DNA of 64,000 bases from Azospirillum sp. SYSU D00513 (GCF_017356015.1 NZ_JAFIQV010000007.1:1-64000); one strand, 5' to 3'. Counted from the stretch's first letter, positions 53,524 through 62,943 are shown. Program-made: numbers and translations. Notes: generated by a model from the sequence alone, not told the origin.

Positions 53524-54309
53524 TCAGCGGGACGCGACGCTCTGGCCGGCCGGCGCCTCGGCCTTCTTCACCGCCGGCTTGGCGGCCGGCTTCTTGGCGG
53601 CGGCCGGCTCTTTCTTCGCCGGGGCCTTCTTGGCGGCGTCCTTGGCGGGCGCGGTGGTCCGGGCCGCCGGAGCCTGCGCGACCTGCACGGGCGGATCCGG
53701 GAAGCTGACGACCTGCACGCCGCAGAGCGGCTTGGTGGAGATGTGCATCAGGCCGGCGTTCTTCTCGTCGCCGGTCAGGGTGCGCAGGTCCTCCGGCGTC
53801 AGCTGCGTCGCCGCCTTGGAGCGGTCGATGAAGGTGCCGCAGAAGAGCTGCTCGCCGATGACGGCGGCCCGGCGGCTGCTCTCGTTCGCGAGCTCGGTGC
53901 GGAAGGTGTCGAATGCGCGCGTGGCGTTGCCGCCCTGCTTCTTGAAGTGCGCGATCATCGCCGCTTCGGAATTGGACACCAGCGCCCGGTGCTTGATCGT
54001 GAAGTCCTGGTAGAGGCTGAAGGGCTTCCGGTCCGGCATGAGGGTCTGGCACTTCAGCCCGACCACCATCATCTCCGTGTGCATGCGCAGCAACTGCTCG
54101 GCGGCATGCTCCTCGGGGCTGTAGCAGGCGGCGGAGCCCTTCGCGGCGGCCGGCTTCGCGGCGGCCTTGGCGGGCTTGGCGGCCGCCTTGGCCGGCTCGG
54201 CGGCGGCAGCCGGCAGGGCGGCGCCCGCGATCAGGACGGCCAGAACCGCGGCGGCGGCGCGGCGCAGGACAGGGGTGGACGTGCGGTCGGCGGCACGCTG
54301 GCGCATCAT
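53524..54309 (-). CDS. Secreted protein with Lys/Ala/Pro-rich tail, unknown function
   Basis: The 261-residue precursor has a signal peptide (AAAVLAVLIAGAALPAAAA) after a basic start. An Ala/Lys/Pro repeat (AKAAAKPAKAAAKPAAAKG) follows, then a central Cys-containing domain of about 140 residues with four cysteines (ACYSPEEHAAEQLL, GLKCQTLMPD, LFCGTFIDRS, PLCGVQVVSF), which may form disulfides. The C-terminal 60 residues are another low-complexity Lys/Ala/Pro tail resembling histone H1. Function is unknown. It begins at one of two adjacent ATGs (54309, 54306). Confidence 0.65.
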   Translation of the reverse strand: MMRQRAADRTSTPVLRRAAAAVLAVLIAGAALPAAAAEPAKAAAKPAKAAAKPAAAKGSAACYSPEEHAAEQLLRMHTEMMVVGLKCQTLMPDRKPFSLYQDFTIKHRALVSNSEAAMIAHFKKQGGNATRAFDTFRTELANESSRRAAVIGEQLFCGTFIDRSKAATQLTPEDLRTLTGDEKNAGLMHISTKPLCGVQVVSFPDPPVQVAQAPAARTTAPAKDAAKKAPAKKEPAAAKKPAAKPAVKKAEAPAGQSVASR

Positions 54310-54518
54310 CTTAGGCTCCGAGTCCGTTGGCGCTACGATTAGGAAAATGGGGGCAGCCCCCCTCGTTCGACCCACTTCTACAAGATCGCCATGACCGGTC
54401 AACTGCTATCCCCGGCGGCGTGTTATTTGTCTCAGAGCGTGACTTTCCAATGCCACCGGCGGCGCTCCGATGCCGAGGGCATCTCCGGAATTCGGCATCC
54501 AAGGAGGTATCCGCGGCC

Positions 54519-55442
54519 ATGTTTCGCATCGGCATCGATCTGGGCGGCACCAAGACGGAGGGCATCCTGCTCGATCCCGAGGGCAGGGAGGCCGCACGGC
54601 GCCGCGTGCCCAGCCCGCAGGGCGATTACGAGGCGACGCTGAGGACCATCGCGGAGCTGGTGGGTTTCCTGGACGGTGCCGCCGGCGGCCGCGCGGCCAG
54701 CGTGGGGATCGGCATCCCCGGCATCGTCTCCCCGGCGACCGGTCTGGTGAAGAACGCCAACTCGACCTGGCTGAACGGCAAGCCGCTCGACCGCGACCTC
54801 GAAGCGCTGCTCGGCCGTCCCTTGCGCGTCGAGAACGACGCCAACTGCCTCGCCGTGTCGGAGGCGGCGGACGGCTCCGGAGCCGGGTGCGGCGTTGTGT
54901 TCGCCGCCATCCTCGGCACGGGCTGCGGCGCCGGGATCGTGGTCCATGGACGACCGCTCTCAGGACGCAACGCCATCGGCGGGGAATGGGGCCACAACCC
55001 CCTGCCCTGGCCGACGGAGGCGGAAGGCGCGGGGCCGGCCTGCTACTGCGGAAAGAACGGCTGCCTTGAAACCTACGTCTCCGGCCCGGCCTTCGCCGCC
55101 GACCACCGGAAGGCGACCGGAGAGTCTCTCACCGCCGTGGAGATCGCGGCGCGGGCGTCGGAAGGCGACGCCGCATGCGTCGCCTCGATGCACAGGCTGA
55201 CGGACCGCATCGGCCGCGGTCTCGCCGCCGTGGTGAACCTGCTCGACCCCGACGTGATCGTGCTGGGCGGCGGGCTTTCCAACCTGGACGCGCTCTACAC
55301 GGCGCTGCCGCCGGTCGTCGGGCGCTGGGCCTTCTCCGACCGCATCGACACGCCCGTCCGCCGCGCCATGCACGGGGATTCCAGCGGCGTGCGCGGAGCC
55401 GCCTGGCTTTGGCGGCCGGAGGAGCTGGCCACGGCGGGCTGA
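54519..55442 (+). CDS. mak: Fructokinase/ROK-family sugar kinase Mak
   Basis: The 307-residue kinase has the ROK signature: IGIDLGGTKTEGI, the catalytic ENDANCLA, GTGCGAGIV and the zinc-binding EWGHNPLPWP plus CYCGKNGC. The segment VKNANSTWLNGKPLDRDL and the C-terminal GDSSGVRGAAWLW are, from memory, nearly identical to E. coli Mak (YajF), so I name it mak. It phosphorylates fructose or a related hexose. A strong AAGGAGG (54501-54507) precedes ATG 54519. Confidence 0.9.
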   Translation: MFRIGIDLGGTKTEGILLDPEGREAARRRVPSPQGDYEATLRTIAELVGFLDGAAGGRAASVGIGIPGIVSPATGLVKNANSTWLNGKPLDRDLEALLGRPLRVENDANCLAVSEAADGSGAGCGVVFAAILGTGCGAGIVVHGRPLSGRNAIGGEWGHNPLPWPTEAEGAGPACYCGKNGCLETYVSGPAFAADHRKATGESLTAVEIAARASEGDAACVASMHRLTDRIGRGLAAVVNLLDPDVIVLGGGLSNLDALYTALPPVVGRWAFSDRIDTPVRRAMHGDSSGVRGAAWLWRPEELATAG

Positions 55443-55467
55443 CGGGCACAGGCCGTGGACGGATGCC

Positions 55468-55803
55468 CTACTCGAACCCGTACATCCGTCCGGCAGGCCG
55501 GTTGTTTTCGCCCGAGGGGTTCCCCGCGGGCACGCGGTTGTTCGAGCCGAGGTTCAGCCGGTTCGAATAGGCCCTGCCGTTCTCCCCGGTTCCGAGCCGC
55601 TTCACGCCCTGCCAGTGGGACGGGCGCTGCTCGGGAATGGGTTGCGCCTGTTCGAGGTTCTGAAGCTCCGGCCCGGTCGGCACCATCTGCTCATAGACCC
55701 AGGGCTCGTAGGCCTGTTTCTGCGCCAGCGCCTGGCCGGGCAGGATCGCCGCCGAAACGCAGAACGCCAGGGCGGCGGCCGGCAAACGAAGCGTGCGAAG
55801 CAT
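55468..55803 (-). CDS. Small secreted protein, unknown function
   Basis: The 111-residue precursor has a signal peptide (MLRTLRLPAAALAFCVSAAI, cleaved after LAQ). The mature part is hydrophilic, Asn/Gly/Pro-rich (NRLNLGSNNRVPAGNPSGEN), with an N-terminal KQAYEPWVYEQMVPTGPEL. I recognise no domain. It is convergent with mak and starts 168 bp from the hydrolase gene. Confidence 0.55.
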   Translation of the reverse strand: MLRTLRLPAAALAFCVSAAILPGQALAQKQAYEPWVYEQMVPTGPELQNLEQAQPIPEQRPSHWQGVKRLGTGENGRAYSNRLNLGSNNRVPAGNPSGENNRPAGRMYGFE

Positions 55804-55970
55804 GGCGGACAGCCTTTCCTTCTTCGGAATCCGGCCCTCATAGCGCCGCAAGGCGCGTCCGCCGTCCAGCGGGGAGGCGCGTTACCACCGCGGGGAGCCC
55901 CCATCGGGCGTGGCCTGCGACTAGGGGTAGCGTCTTGCGGCATAGCCGCGATTTTGTTAGGACATACGGA

Positions 55971-56798
55971 ATGTCAGCATTCCTAACATTCCAGGACCGC
56001 CGCATCGAACACCGCTGGATCCCTGGAATTGGGGAAACCGGAGGAACCGGGCCGACGCTCGTCTTCCTGCACCAGGGGCTGGGATCGACCTCCTCCTGGC
56101 GCGACTATCCCGACCGTCTGTCGGCGGCGACCGGCGCCCCGGCGCTGGTCTATTCCCGGCTGGGCCATGGCGGGTCCGACCCGATGACCGGGCCGCGGGG
56201 GCTGGATTACCTGCACCGCGAGGCGCTGGAGGTGCTGCCCGCCGTGCTCGACCAGATGGGCATAACGGACCCGCTGCTGGTCGGCCACAGCGACGGCGCC
56301 ACCATCGCCCTGATCTTCGCGGCCTCCTCCGGGCGCCCCCTGCGCGGCGCCATCGTCGAGGCGCCGCACAGCTTCGTCGAGCCGATCACGCTGGAGGGCG
56401 TGCGCGAGGCGGCGGAGGAAACCAGGGCGGCCGACCTGATCGAGCGGCTGCGCCGCCACCACCGCGACCCCGAACCGCTTTTCCGCGCCTGGACGGACAC
56501 CTGGCTGTCCCCTTCCTTCGCCGCCTGGAACATCGAGGGTCTTCTGCCCGCGATCCGCTGCCCGCTCCTGCTGATCCAGGGCGAGAACGACGAATACGGC
56601 ACGCCAGAGCAGATCCACGCGGTGGCCCGGCAGGTCCGCGGGCCTGCCGAAACGCTGCTGCTCCCCTGCTGCGGCCACACACCGCACCGCGAATGCGAGG
56701 ATCTGGTGCTGGAGGCCGGCGCCTCCTTCATCCGCGGACTCTCAGGCGGCATGGCGCCGCCGCTCGGTCAGGGGCGCGTTCCAGAAGCCAGGCTGTAG
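55971..56798 (+). CDS. Alpha/beta-fold hydrolase
   Basis: The 275-residue protein has the alpha/beta-hydrolase pattern: LVFLHQGLGSTSSW with the oxyanion region, the nucleophile elbow GHSDGAT near residue 100, and the late His in CCGHTPHRE. Substrate is unknown; esterases, C-C hydrolases and proline iminopeptidase-like enzymes share this pattern. Its start codon sits in a short inverted repeat (GGAATG-TCAG-CATTCC). Its last 31 bp overlap the GT39 gene. Confidence 0.87.
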   Translation: MSAFLTFQDRRIEHRWIPGIGETGGTGPTLVFLHQGLGSTSSWRDYPDRLSAATGAPALVYSRLGHGGSDPMTGPRGLDYLHREALEVLPAVLDQMGITDPLLVGHSDGATIALIFAASSGRPLRGAIVEAPHSFVEPITLEGVREAAEETRAADLIERLRRHHRDPEPLFRAWTDTWLSPSFAAWNIEGLLPAIRCPLLLIQGENDEYGTPEQIHAVARQVRGPAETLLLPCCGHTPHRECEDLVLEAGASFIRGLSGGMAPPLGQGRVPEARL

Positions 56799-58465
56799 AG
56801 CGTCAGGGTGATGCGGCGCCCATTGTTGTAGTTGATGCCCTCGGCCACGCCATGGCGGACCGGCTCGGTCCCGGCCAGCGCGCCCCGGAAGGGGGCTTCC
56901 TGCCGCGATTCGACCAGCGCCAGGGCACAGGCCCCGCCCTCGGCAAGGTGGCGTGCCGCTTCGGCGCCGTCGACGAGCCGCGTCCCGGTCCCCAGCAGGA
57001 AGACGAGGCTCGGCTCGCTGTAGCCGGCCGAGGCCACGACACGGCCGGGGCATGGCGCCACCCGGGCGACCGTCCGGGCCGCCTGCCGGCTAATCCAGAT
57101 CCCGTCCACCGAGGGCAGCACCGCGCCGTAGGCGACGGCGTAGAGCACCCCCACGGCGGCCAGCCCGGCGGCCAGGCCGTTGCGGACGCGCCGCTCCGCA
57201 ACGAGCCGGACGGCGAGCAGGAACAGCACCGACGCCACCGGCACCATGGCGACGGCCAGCGGATGAATGAAGCCGTCGACCAGCCAGGGAAGCAGCGCGA
57301 CCGCGACCGCCAGCGCCACGAAGCCGAGCGTGCCGAGCCCCGCCGCCACCGCGAACAGCGGCCGCCCGCCCCGCCCCTCCGCGAAACCGGCCGGGCGGGG
57401 GGCCATCCAGCCCGCGAGCATGGCGCCGGCCAGGATGGCGATGGCCGGGAAGACGGGCAGCGTGTAGTGCAGCAGCTTCGTCGGAACGGCCTCGAACACG
57501 ATCCAGCTCGGCAGGATCCAGACGATGCAGAAGCGCACGGCGTCGGTCCGCCGGTTCGCCCAGGCCCAGGCCGCGGCGAGCGGAGCCAGGAAGGACCAGG
57601 GCGCGAAGGTCACCCAGAAGGTGCCGAGGTAATAGCCGGGCGGCAGCCCCTTCCCTTCCTGCCCGCCGGCGACCTTGCCCATCATGTCATGCCCGACGGA
57701 CTCGGCGAAGAAGGAGCCGCCGGTCTTCACGGTGATGGCGATCAGCCAGGGTGCCGCGATGGCGGCCACGATGGCGAGCCCGGCGAGCGGCTTCAGGCGC
57801 TTCAGCCAGGCCCATTCCCGGTCCCACAGGGCGAGCCCCAGGGCCGTGGTGCCCGAGACGAGCAGGACGATCGGCCCCTTCACCAGGATGCCCAGCCCCG
57901 CCGCGATCCAGAAGACCAGCGGCGGCGCCCATCCCGGCGCGGGTCCACGGCGCCCCAGGTAAAGGGCGGCCAGCGCGCCCTGTCCCGCCACGATGGTGGC
58001 CAGAAGCACGGCGTCGGTCTTCGCCATGCGCGCCTCGACACCGAGCACGACGCAGGAGGCCATCAGCAGTCCGGCGATGAAGCCGGTGGCCGGGCCGAAC
58101 AGGCGCGCCCCCGCCCAGCCGGTGGCGAGCACGGAGGCGACGGCCCCCAGCAGGGACGGAACGCGGTAGGTCCAGATGCGCTTGGGCTCCGTTCCGCCCA
58201 GCAGCTCGGTCGCGGCGGCCTGGAGCCAGTAGATACCGATGGGCTTCTTGTGGCGCGCCTCCTCCTGGAAGCGGATGTCCACGAGGTCACCGCTTTCCTG
58301 CATCTGGAAGGAGGCCTGGGCGAAGCGCGCCTCGTCCCGGTCGAAGGGCGGAAGGTCGAAGAAGCCCGGCAGGAACAGCGCCACGGCGACCGCCGCGAGC
58401 AGCAGATAGGCAAAGGCCGGAAGTCGGCCACCGGCGGAGGTCCGGGCGGGATCAGGATCGGTCAC
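56768..58465 (-). CDS. GT39-family (ArnT-like) membrane glycosyltransferase
   Basis: The 565-residue membrane protein has a GT39/PMT-type N-terminus: a first TM helix then the acidic FDRDEARFAQASFQM loop (catalytic DEAR near 47), followed by about ten TM helices and the family-like KKPIGIYWLQAA. Such enzymes transfer a sugar from polyprenyl-phosphate to lipid or protein at the periplasmic side. It lies after a GT2 gene on the same strand that could make its donor. Confidence 0.86.
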   Translation of the reverse strand: MTDPDPARTSAGGRLPAFAYLLLAAVAVALFLPGFFDLPPFDRDEARFAQASFQMQESGDLVDIRFQEEARHKKPIGIYWLQAAATELLGGTEPKRIWTYRVPSLLGAVASVLATGWAGARLFGPATGFIAGLLMASCVVLGVEARMAKTDAVLLATIVAGQGALAALYLGRRGPAPGWAPPLVFWIAAGLGILVKGPIVLLVSGTTALGLALWDREWAWLKRLKPLAGLAIVAAIAAPWLIAITVKTGGSFFAESVGHDMMGKVAGGQEGKGLPPGYYLGTFWVTFAPWSFLAPLAAAWAWANRRTDAVRFCIVWILPSWIVFEAVPTKLLHYTLPVFPAIAILAGAMLAGWMAPRPAGFAEGRGGRPLFAVAAGLGTLGFVALAVAVALLPWLVDGFIHPLAVAMVPVASVLFLLAVRLVAERRVRNGLAAGLAAVGVLYAVAYGAVLPSVDGIWISRQAARTVARVAPCPGRVVASAGYSEPSLVFLLGTGTRLVDGAEAARHLAEGGACALALVESRQEAPFRGALAGTEPVRHGVAEGINYNNGRRITLTLYSLASGTRP

Positions 58466-58543
58466 GGCTCGCCGGCCTTCCGCTGGTTCGGGATGAAATG
58501 GAATGCGACGGCGTGCTCGATCATCGGGGATCCCAGGCCGGCC

Positions 58544-59308
58544 TCAGCGCTCTTCGACGGAGGCCGGCACGACGGTCCGGCGTTTCAGCCAATAGACGCC
58601 GAGCAGATCGACGACGCCGACCAGCCCGCGCTGCCAGTTCGTGTATTTCGAGGTTCCGCGCTCGCGCGGGCGATGGTTGACCGGCACATAGGCGACCGGA
58701 TGGCCATGCGCCTTGAACAGGGCCGGCAGGAACCGGTGCATGGCACCAAAGAAGGGCAGATCGAGGAAGGCGTCGCGGCGGAACAGCTTGAGGCCGCAAC
58801 CGCTGTCGGTGCAGCCGTCCTGAAGGAAGGACTGGCGCACGGCGTTGGCGAAGCGGGAGGCGAAGCGCTTGGACAGCGTGTCGCGCCTACTCAGGCGCAG
58901 CCCGCCGACCAGCACCGGCCGCTCTGCCCCCTCGCCGCCGGAGGCGCGCTCGAACAGTGCCGGGATGTCCGCCGGGTCGTTCTGCCCGTCGCCGTCCAGC
59001 GTCGCGACCCATTCCCCGCGCGCCGCCTTGACGCCCGTGCGCACGGCCGCACTCTGTCCGGACCGGCGCAGATGCCGGACCAGGCGCAGGCGCCCCGACG
59101 CCACCGCCTCGGCGAGCCGCGCCACCGTGCCGTCCGTCGAGCCGTCATCGACATAGACGACCTCGAACGCCACGCGGCCCGACAGCGCCCGCTGGATCTC
59201 GTCGAGCAGCGGCAGCACGTTTTCGGCCTCGTTGAAGACGGGAACCACGACGGACAGCCGCACCGGCCGCCCCTCGCCCGCTTTCCCGTCCACGGTTGAA
59301 ATGCTCAC
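58544..59308 (-). CDS. Family 2 glycosyltransferase (DPM1/ArnC-like)
   Basis: The 254-residue enzyme has the GT2 core SVVVPVFNEAENVLPLLDE, VVYVDDGSTDGTV and TLDGDGQNDP (DxD-like), and ends in YTNWQRGLVGVVDLLGVYWL without C-terminal TM helices, which suits a soluble polyprenyl-phosphate mannose or glucose synthase. No ATG fits the N-terminus; GTG 59308 is my choice, TTG upstream is an alternative. It is 78 bp upstream of the GT39 gene. Confidence 0.82.
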   Translation of the reverse strand: MSISTVDGKAGEGRPVRLSVVVPVFNEAENVLPLLDEIQRALSGRVAFEVVYVDDGSTDGTVARLAEAVASGRLRLVRHLRRSGQSAAVRTGVKAARGEWVATLDGDGQNDPADIPALFERASGGEGAERPVLVGGLRLSRRDTLSKRFASRFANAVRQSFLQDGCTDSGCGLKLFRRDAFLDLPFFGAMHRFLPALFKAHGHPVAYVPVNHRPRERGTSKYTNWQRGLVGVVDLLGVYWLKRRTVVPASVEER

Positions 59309-59452
59309 TTCTGCTATCCCATTCGCCAAGCGGGCGGCAAAATACCCCCGCGGCGATGGGAGCGGTAGCGGAAAAGCCCGAAGGCCGGCCCTCGCAAACC
59401 GGGCCTCCCGCACGCACGCCCATTGTTGCGTCGAAGCGGGCACTTCAGAACG

Positions 59453-59499
59453 AAAAATCCCCCTGTGTGGCCGGCCCTCCGCCGGACCCACAGGGGGAT
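59453..59499 (-). terminator. Intrinsic terminator of the Do-protease gene
   Basis: ATCCCCCTGTG pairs exactly with CACAGGGGGAT (11 bp, 59457-59467 and 59489-59499). On the minus strand the stem is followed by a run of T (59453-59457). It lies 34 bp after the protease stop. Confidence 0.85.
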
Positions 59500-59532
59500 C
59501 ACGTCAAACAATGCCGTGCGGAACCTTTCGGC

Positions 59533-61089
59533 TCAGCCCCGGCCACCCGCCACCGGGACCGGCACGTAGCGCAGGTCGCCGTTGCGGCTCACCAGCATCA
59601 GGACGGTCTTGCGCCCCTGCTCGCGCGCTTGGTTGATGCGGGACTGCAACTCGTCCGGCGAGCGGACCGGCTCCTGGGACGCCTCCAGGATGACGTCGCC
59701 GGGATCGATGCCGCGGTCGGAGGCGGGGCTGTCCGGGCCGACGTCGGTCACCACCACGCCTTCCACGTCGCCGCCGATGGAGAAGGTCTCACGCAGCACC
59801 GGGGTGAGCGGCGCGAGCTTCAGCCCCATGACCATCTTGGAGTCGGTCGGCTCCGACGCGGCGGGAGGCTCGCCACTGGACCCCGACGAGGCGATCTGCT
59901 CCTCCGGCGGGGCCAGCTCGCCCACCGTGACCTGGACGGTCTGCGAGGCGCCGTCGCGCATCACCGCGACGTCCACGGTCTTGCCGATCTCGGTCGCGGC
60001 GACGACACGCGGCAGGCTGCGCATCCGCTCGATGGTCTGGCCGGCGAAAGCGGTGATCACGTCGCCCTGACGCAGGCCCGCCTCCCCGGCCGGGCTCGCG
60101 GGATCGACGCTGGTGACAAGGGCGCCCTCCGGCTCGGACAGGCCCAGGCTGTCGGCGATGTCCGGCGTGACCCGCTGCACCTGGACGCCCAGCCAGCCCC
60201 GGCGCACGCGCCCATGGTCCCTCAACTGCTCGATGATCGGGCGGGCGACCGCCGAGGGAACCGCGAAGCCGATGCCCACCGAGCCGCCGGTCGGGGAGTA
60301 GATGGCCGTGTTGATGCCGATCACCTGGCCGTCCACGTTGAAGAGCGGGCCGCCGGAATTGCCGCGGTTGATCGAGGCGTCGGTCTGGAGATAGTCGTCG
60401 TAGGGACCCTGCTGGATGTCGCGGGCGCGGGCGGACAGGATGCCGGCGGTCACCGACCCGCCGAGCCCGAACGGGTTGCCGATGGCGACGACCCAATCCC
60501 CGACGCGGACTTGGTCGCTGTCGCCCCAGTTCGTGGCCGGCAGGGGCCTGTCGCTGTCCACCTTCAGCAGGGCGAGGTCTGTCGCCGCGTCGGACCCGAC
60601 GAGCGTGGCGTCCAGCCGGGTGCCGTCATGGAGGATCACGGCGATCTCCGACGCCTCGGACACCACATGGTTGTTGGTCACCACGAAGCCGGACCCGTCG
60701 ATGATGAAGCCCGACCCGAGCGCCGAGGCCGGTCCCGGCGGCGGCGTCGGGGCCTGCTGCTGGCGCTTGCGGAATTCCTCGAAGAATTCGCCGAAGGGTG
60801 AGCCCGGCGGGAACTGCGGCATGCCGGGGATGCCCGACCCGTCCGGACCGGCCTGTGCCTGCGGGGAAGCCTGCGTCGTGGAAATGTTCACGACCGTTTC
60901 GAGCTGGGCCTGGGCCAGCGGCGCGAAGGTCTGCGGGCGTTCCTGCGGCACCGGCATGGGGCTCGCCGCCGGTGGGCTGCTGCCCGGCTGCTCCTGGGCC
61001 TGGAGCGGAGCGGCCAGCAGCAGCGCCGTGATGGCCGCCGGCAGCAGGATGCTTGCCGGGCGCCGGGTGGACTCGGATGAATGCGGCAT
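59533..61089 (-). CDS. Do (DegP/MucD) family periplasmic serine protease
   Basis: The 518-residue precursor has a signal peptide (ILLPAAITALLLAAPLQAQ), a trypsin-like domain with His141 (TNNHVVSE), Asp171 (ATDLALLKV) and Ser245 (RGNSGGPLF), and two PDZ domains (about 280-370, 410-510). It degrades or chaperones misfolded periplasmic proteins. A Pro/Gln-rich stretch (about 80-120) precedes the protease domain. It starts at ATG 61089. Confidence 0.93.
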   Translation of the reverse strand: MPHSSESTRRPASILLPAAITALLLAAPLQAQEQPGSSPPAASPMPVPQERPQTFAPLAQAQLETVVNISTTQASPQAQAGPDGSGIPGMPQFPPGSPFGEFFEEFRKRQQQAPTPPPGPASALGSGFIIDGSGFVVTNNHVVSEASEIAVILHDGTRLDATLVGSDAATDLALLKVDSDRPLPATNWGDSDQVRVGDWVVAIGNPFGLGGSVTAGILSARARDIQQGPYDDYLQTDASINRGNSGGPLFNVDGQVIGINTAIYSPTGGSVGIGFAVPSAVARPIIEQLRDHGRVRRGWLGVQVQRVTPDIADSLGLSEPEGALVTSVDPASPAGEAGLRQGDVITAFAGQTIERMRSLPRVVAATEIGKTVDVAVMRDGASQTVQVTVGELAPPEEQIASSGSSGEPPAASEPTDSKMVMGLKLAPLTPVLRETFSIGGDVEGVVVTDVGPDSPASDRGIDPGDVILEASQEPVRSPDELQSRINQAREQGRKTVLMLVSRNGDLRYVPVPVAGGRG

Positions 61090-61550
61090 GGACGGTCTCC
61101 GCCAGTCGGACAGCACGCGCCCGCAAAGGGCAATGTCTCGACAACAGAACGCGCGAGAACGCATTCCGGCTCCGCCGGTATTTTGAAAGCTCCCCTTTTG
61201 GGCAGGAGTTTTAAAAAAGGAACCGCGCCTCCGTCCGTACCGACTATGTTTTTAGTTCCGCGGGGAGCCCGCCCATTCTCCGGAGTCCTGTCCGGGACGC
61301 CCGCCGGACTGTCCGGAACGCATACGCCGGAATGGCTCCAGCACTGCATTTTTGGTTTCACGCGCAAAGATATGCTGGTATTTTCGCCGACAGTCCCCGA
61401 TATTCATCGGTACCGACAACATCGTCCGCAAGAACACGGCATCGACGGCAATCGTGCGCGCTCCCGGCGCGACGGTTCGTCAATTGCGTGCGATACGGCT
61501 CAAGCAGTTACCGCATGACGCAGAATTCACTTTGGCAACCGAGCGACATA
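61090..61550. other. 461-bp divergent intergenic region
   Basis: This region separates the protease gene from the HTH gene and should carry promoters for both. It is less GC-rich than the flanks. It contains a 13-bp palindrome, CCGGACTGTCCGG (61304-61316), and an A/T-rich run near 61211. I see no convincing gene in it. Confidence 0.5.
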
Positions 61551-62354
61551 ATGAACGCAGAAACCGGCAACGAACCGGAATCTCCGAAGAAGCGCGGACG
61601 TATTCCTCAGTCGGCTTGGCCGCAGATTCTTGAACGTTACCGGGCCGGCGCGACATTGTCCGCGATCGCCCGGGAGTTCGAGTGCACGCCGAGCGCCATT
61701 TCCTACATTCTCCGCAAGGCCGAGTCGGCCGACGCCGAGGCCGGCGGAGAGACCGAGGCTGCCACCGACGCCGCCGAGGCGCCCGCGCGGGCCAAGCCGG
61801 CGGGACGCCGGGGCGTGCGCGCCGTGTCCAGCGAGCCGCCCGCCGAAACGCCGGAGGCCGGCACGGACGGCACGGACGCGGCCCCCGCGCCCGCCAGCGC
61901 GGCGGAGCCCGCGGAAGCCGCCCCGCCCGCCGCTGCCGCCCCGGCGCCCGCTCCCGCACCGGCTCCCACCAGCTCGCATGGGACGGAAACCTTGCGCCTC
62001 AACCGCCCGGAGCCGCAGCCCGTGGCGCAGGCCACCGCGCCGCAGCCCGCTCCGGCGGCCCCGGTTCCGGCGGCCGAGCCCGCGCGCGGCACCGCCGTCC
62101 GGGCGGAGCCGACGCCTCCGGTGGACGCGGTGGAAGGCCGCCTGCGTGAAACGGCGCGCGGTTGCCTCAGCGCCTACCGCAGCTGGCGCCAGCAGCCCGG
62201 CGAGGGGTCGATCCAGGCCCTTTCCGAGGCGGTGCATGAGCTTCGCAAGGCTTTGGCGCGCATCGAAATCGACATGTCGGCGAGCCGCCGCGAAGAGCAG
62301 GCGATCCGCCCCATTCCGATCCCGGCCCACCGTACCTCCCGCCGCACACCCTAA
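61551..62354 (+). CDS. Helix-turn-helix protein with Ala/Pro-rich linker
   Basis: The 267-residue protein has an N-terminal homeodomain-like HTH (IPQSAWPQILERYRAGATLS, AIAREFECTPSAISYILRKA), a long Ala/Pro/Glu-rich linker (about 55-185) and a C-terminal helical domain (about 190-255, ending MSASRREEQAIRPI). The HTH resembles resolvase/sigma-like elements. I start at ATG 61551; ATG 61515 is also possible. A terminator follows. The DNA target is unknown. Confidence 0.65.
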   Translation: MNAETGNEPESPKKRGRIPQSAWPQILERYRAGATLSAIAREFECTPSAISYILRKAESADAEAGGETEAATDAAEAPARAKPAGRRGVRAVSSEPPAETPEAGTDGTDAAPAPASAAEPAEAAPPAAAAPAPAPAPAPTSSHGTETLRLNRPEPQPVAQATAPQPAPAAPVPAAEPARGTAVRAEPTPPVDAVEGRLRETARGCLSAYRSWRQQPGEGSIQALSEAVHELRKALARIEIDMSASRREEQAIRPIPIPAHRTSRRTP

Positions 62355-62399
62355 ACCGGCGCGGCATCTCAGCGAAGACGCTACTGCTTGACCGTGAAG

Positions 62400-62430
62400 T
62401 GCCCTTCTTCCCTTGGAAGAAGGGCATTTT
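62400..62430 (+). terminator. Intrinsic terminator after the HTH gene
   Basis: TGCCCTTCTTCC pairs exactly with GGAAGAAGGGCA around a 3-nt loop and is followed by TTTT. It lies 45 bp after the HTH gene stop. Confidence 0.88.
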
Positions 62431-62577
62431 CATTGCTGTAATGTTAGCGTCACGAACTGCTTGTATCACCAATACAGCCCAAAGAGTGTGTGCCCAATCA
62501 CCGTTTTCTGTACGCATGCGCGCCAGGTTTCCGTTATATTGCAAAAAATTCAGGCAAGACGTTGCAGGAAACGCGGC

Positions 62578-62808
62578 ATGCCCTATCGGAAAAACGATGA
62601 ACTGCCCGAGTCGGTCAAAGGCACGTTGCCCGTTTCCGCACAGGACATTTATCGTTCCGCCTTCAATCATGTCTGGCAGGAATGCCGCGGCATGGCCACC
62701 CCGGCCAGCGTGACGGCCCCCACGGACCAGGTTGCCCACAAAGTGGCCTGGGCAGCGGTCAAGCGCCGCTTCGAACTCATCGGCGGCGACTGGCAGCCGA
62801 AATATTAG
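62578..62808 (+). CDS. chaB: ChaB-family protein
   Basis: The 76-residue protein matches ChaB in size and sequence: MPYRKNDELPESVKGTLPVS, then AQDIYRSAFNHVWQE and the C-terminal AHKVAWAAVKRRFEL. ChaB is a small, soluble protein once linked to cation transport; its exact role is unclear. AGGAA precedes the ATG at 62578. A GC hairpin follows the gene. Confidence 0.9.
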   Translation: MPYRKNDELPESVKGTLPVSAQDIYRSAFNHVWQECRGMATPASVTAPTDQVAHKVAWAAVKRRFELIGGDWQPKY

Positions 62809-62887
62809 GCCCCAATTACTAAGCGTCGAAGCGAGCTGCGGGTTGATCGCACTTTCCCGCGCGGCTCGTTTTCAAAATGAGGTTTTC

Positions 62888-62913
62888 AAGGCGCGCCGCC
62901 ATTGGCGCGCCTT
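62888..62913 (+). terminator. Hairpin terminator after chaB
   Basis: AAGGCGCGCC pairs exactly with GGCGCGCCTT around a 6-nt loop, followed by a T-rich stretch (GCTTGTTTT). It lies 79 bp after chaB and may also act on the convergent hemerythrin-like gene. Confidence 0.75.
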
Positions 62914-62943
62914 GCTTGTTTTCCATCAGGCTTCCGGTTTTCG

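Noticed and set aside
61352..61633. Plus-strand ORF upstream of the HTH gene
   Set aside because: It runs across the intergenic region into the HTH gene in another frame and has no family features.
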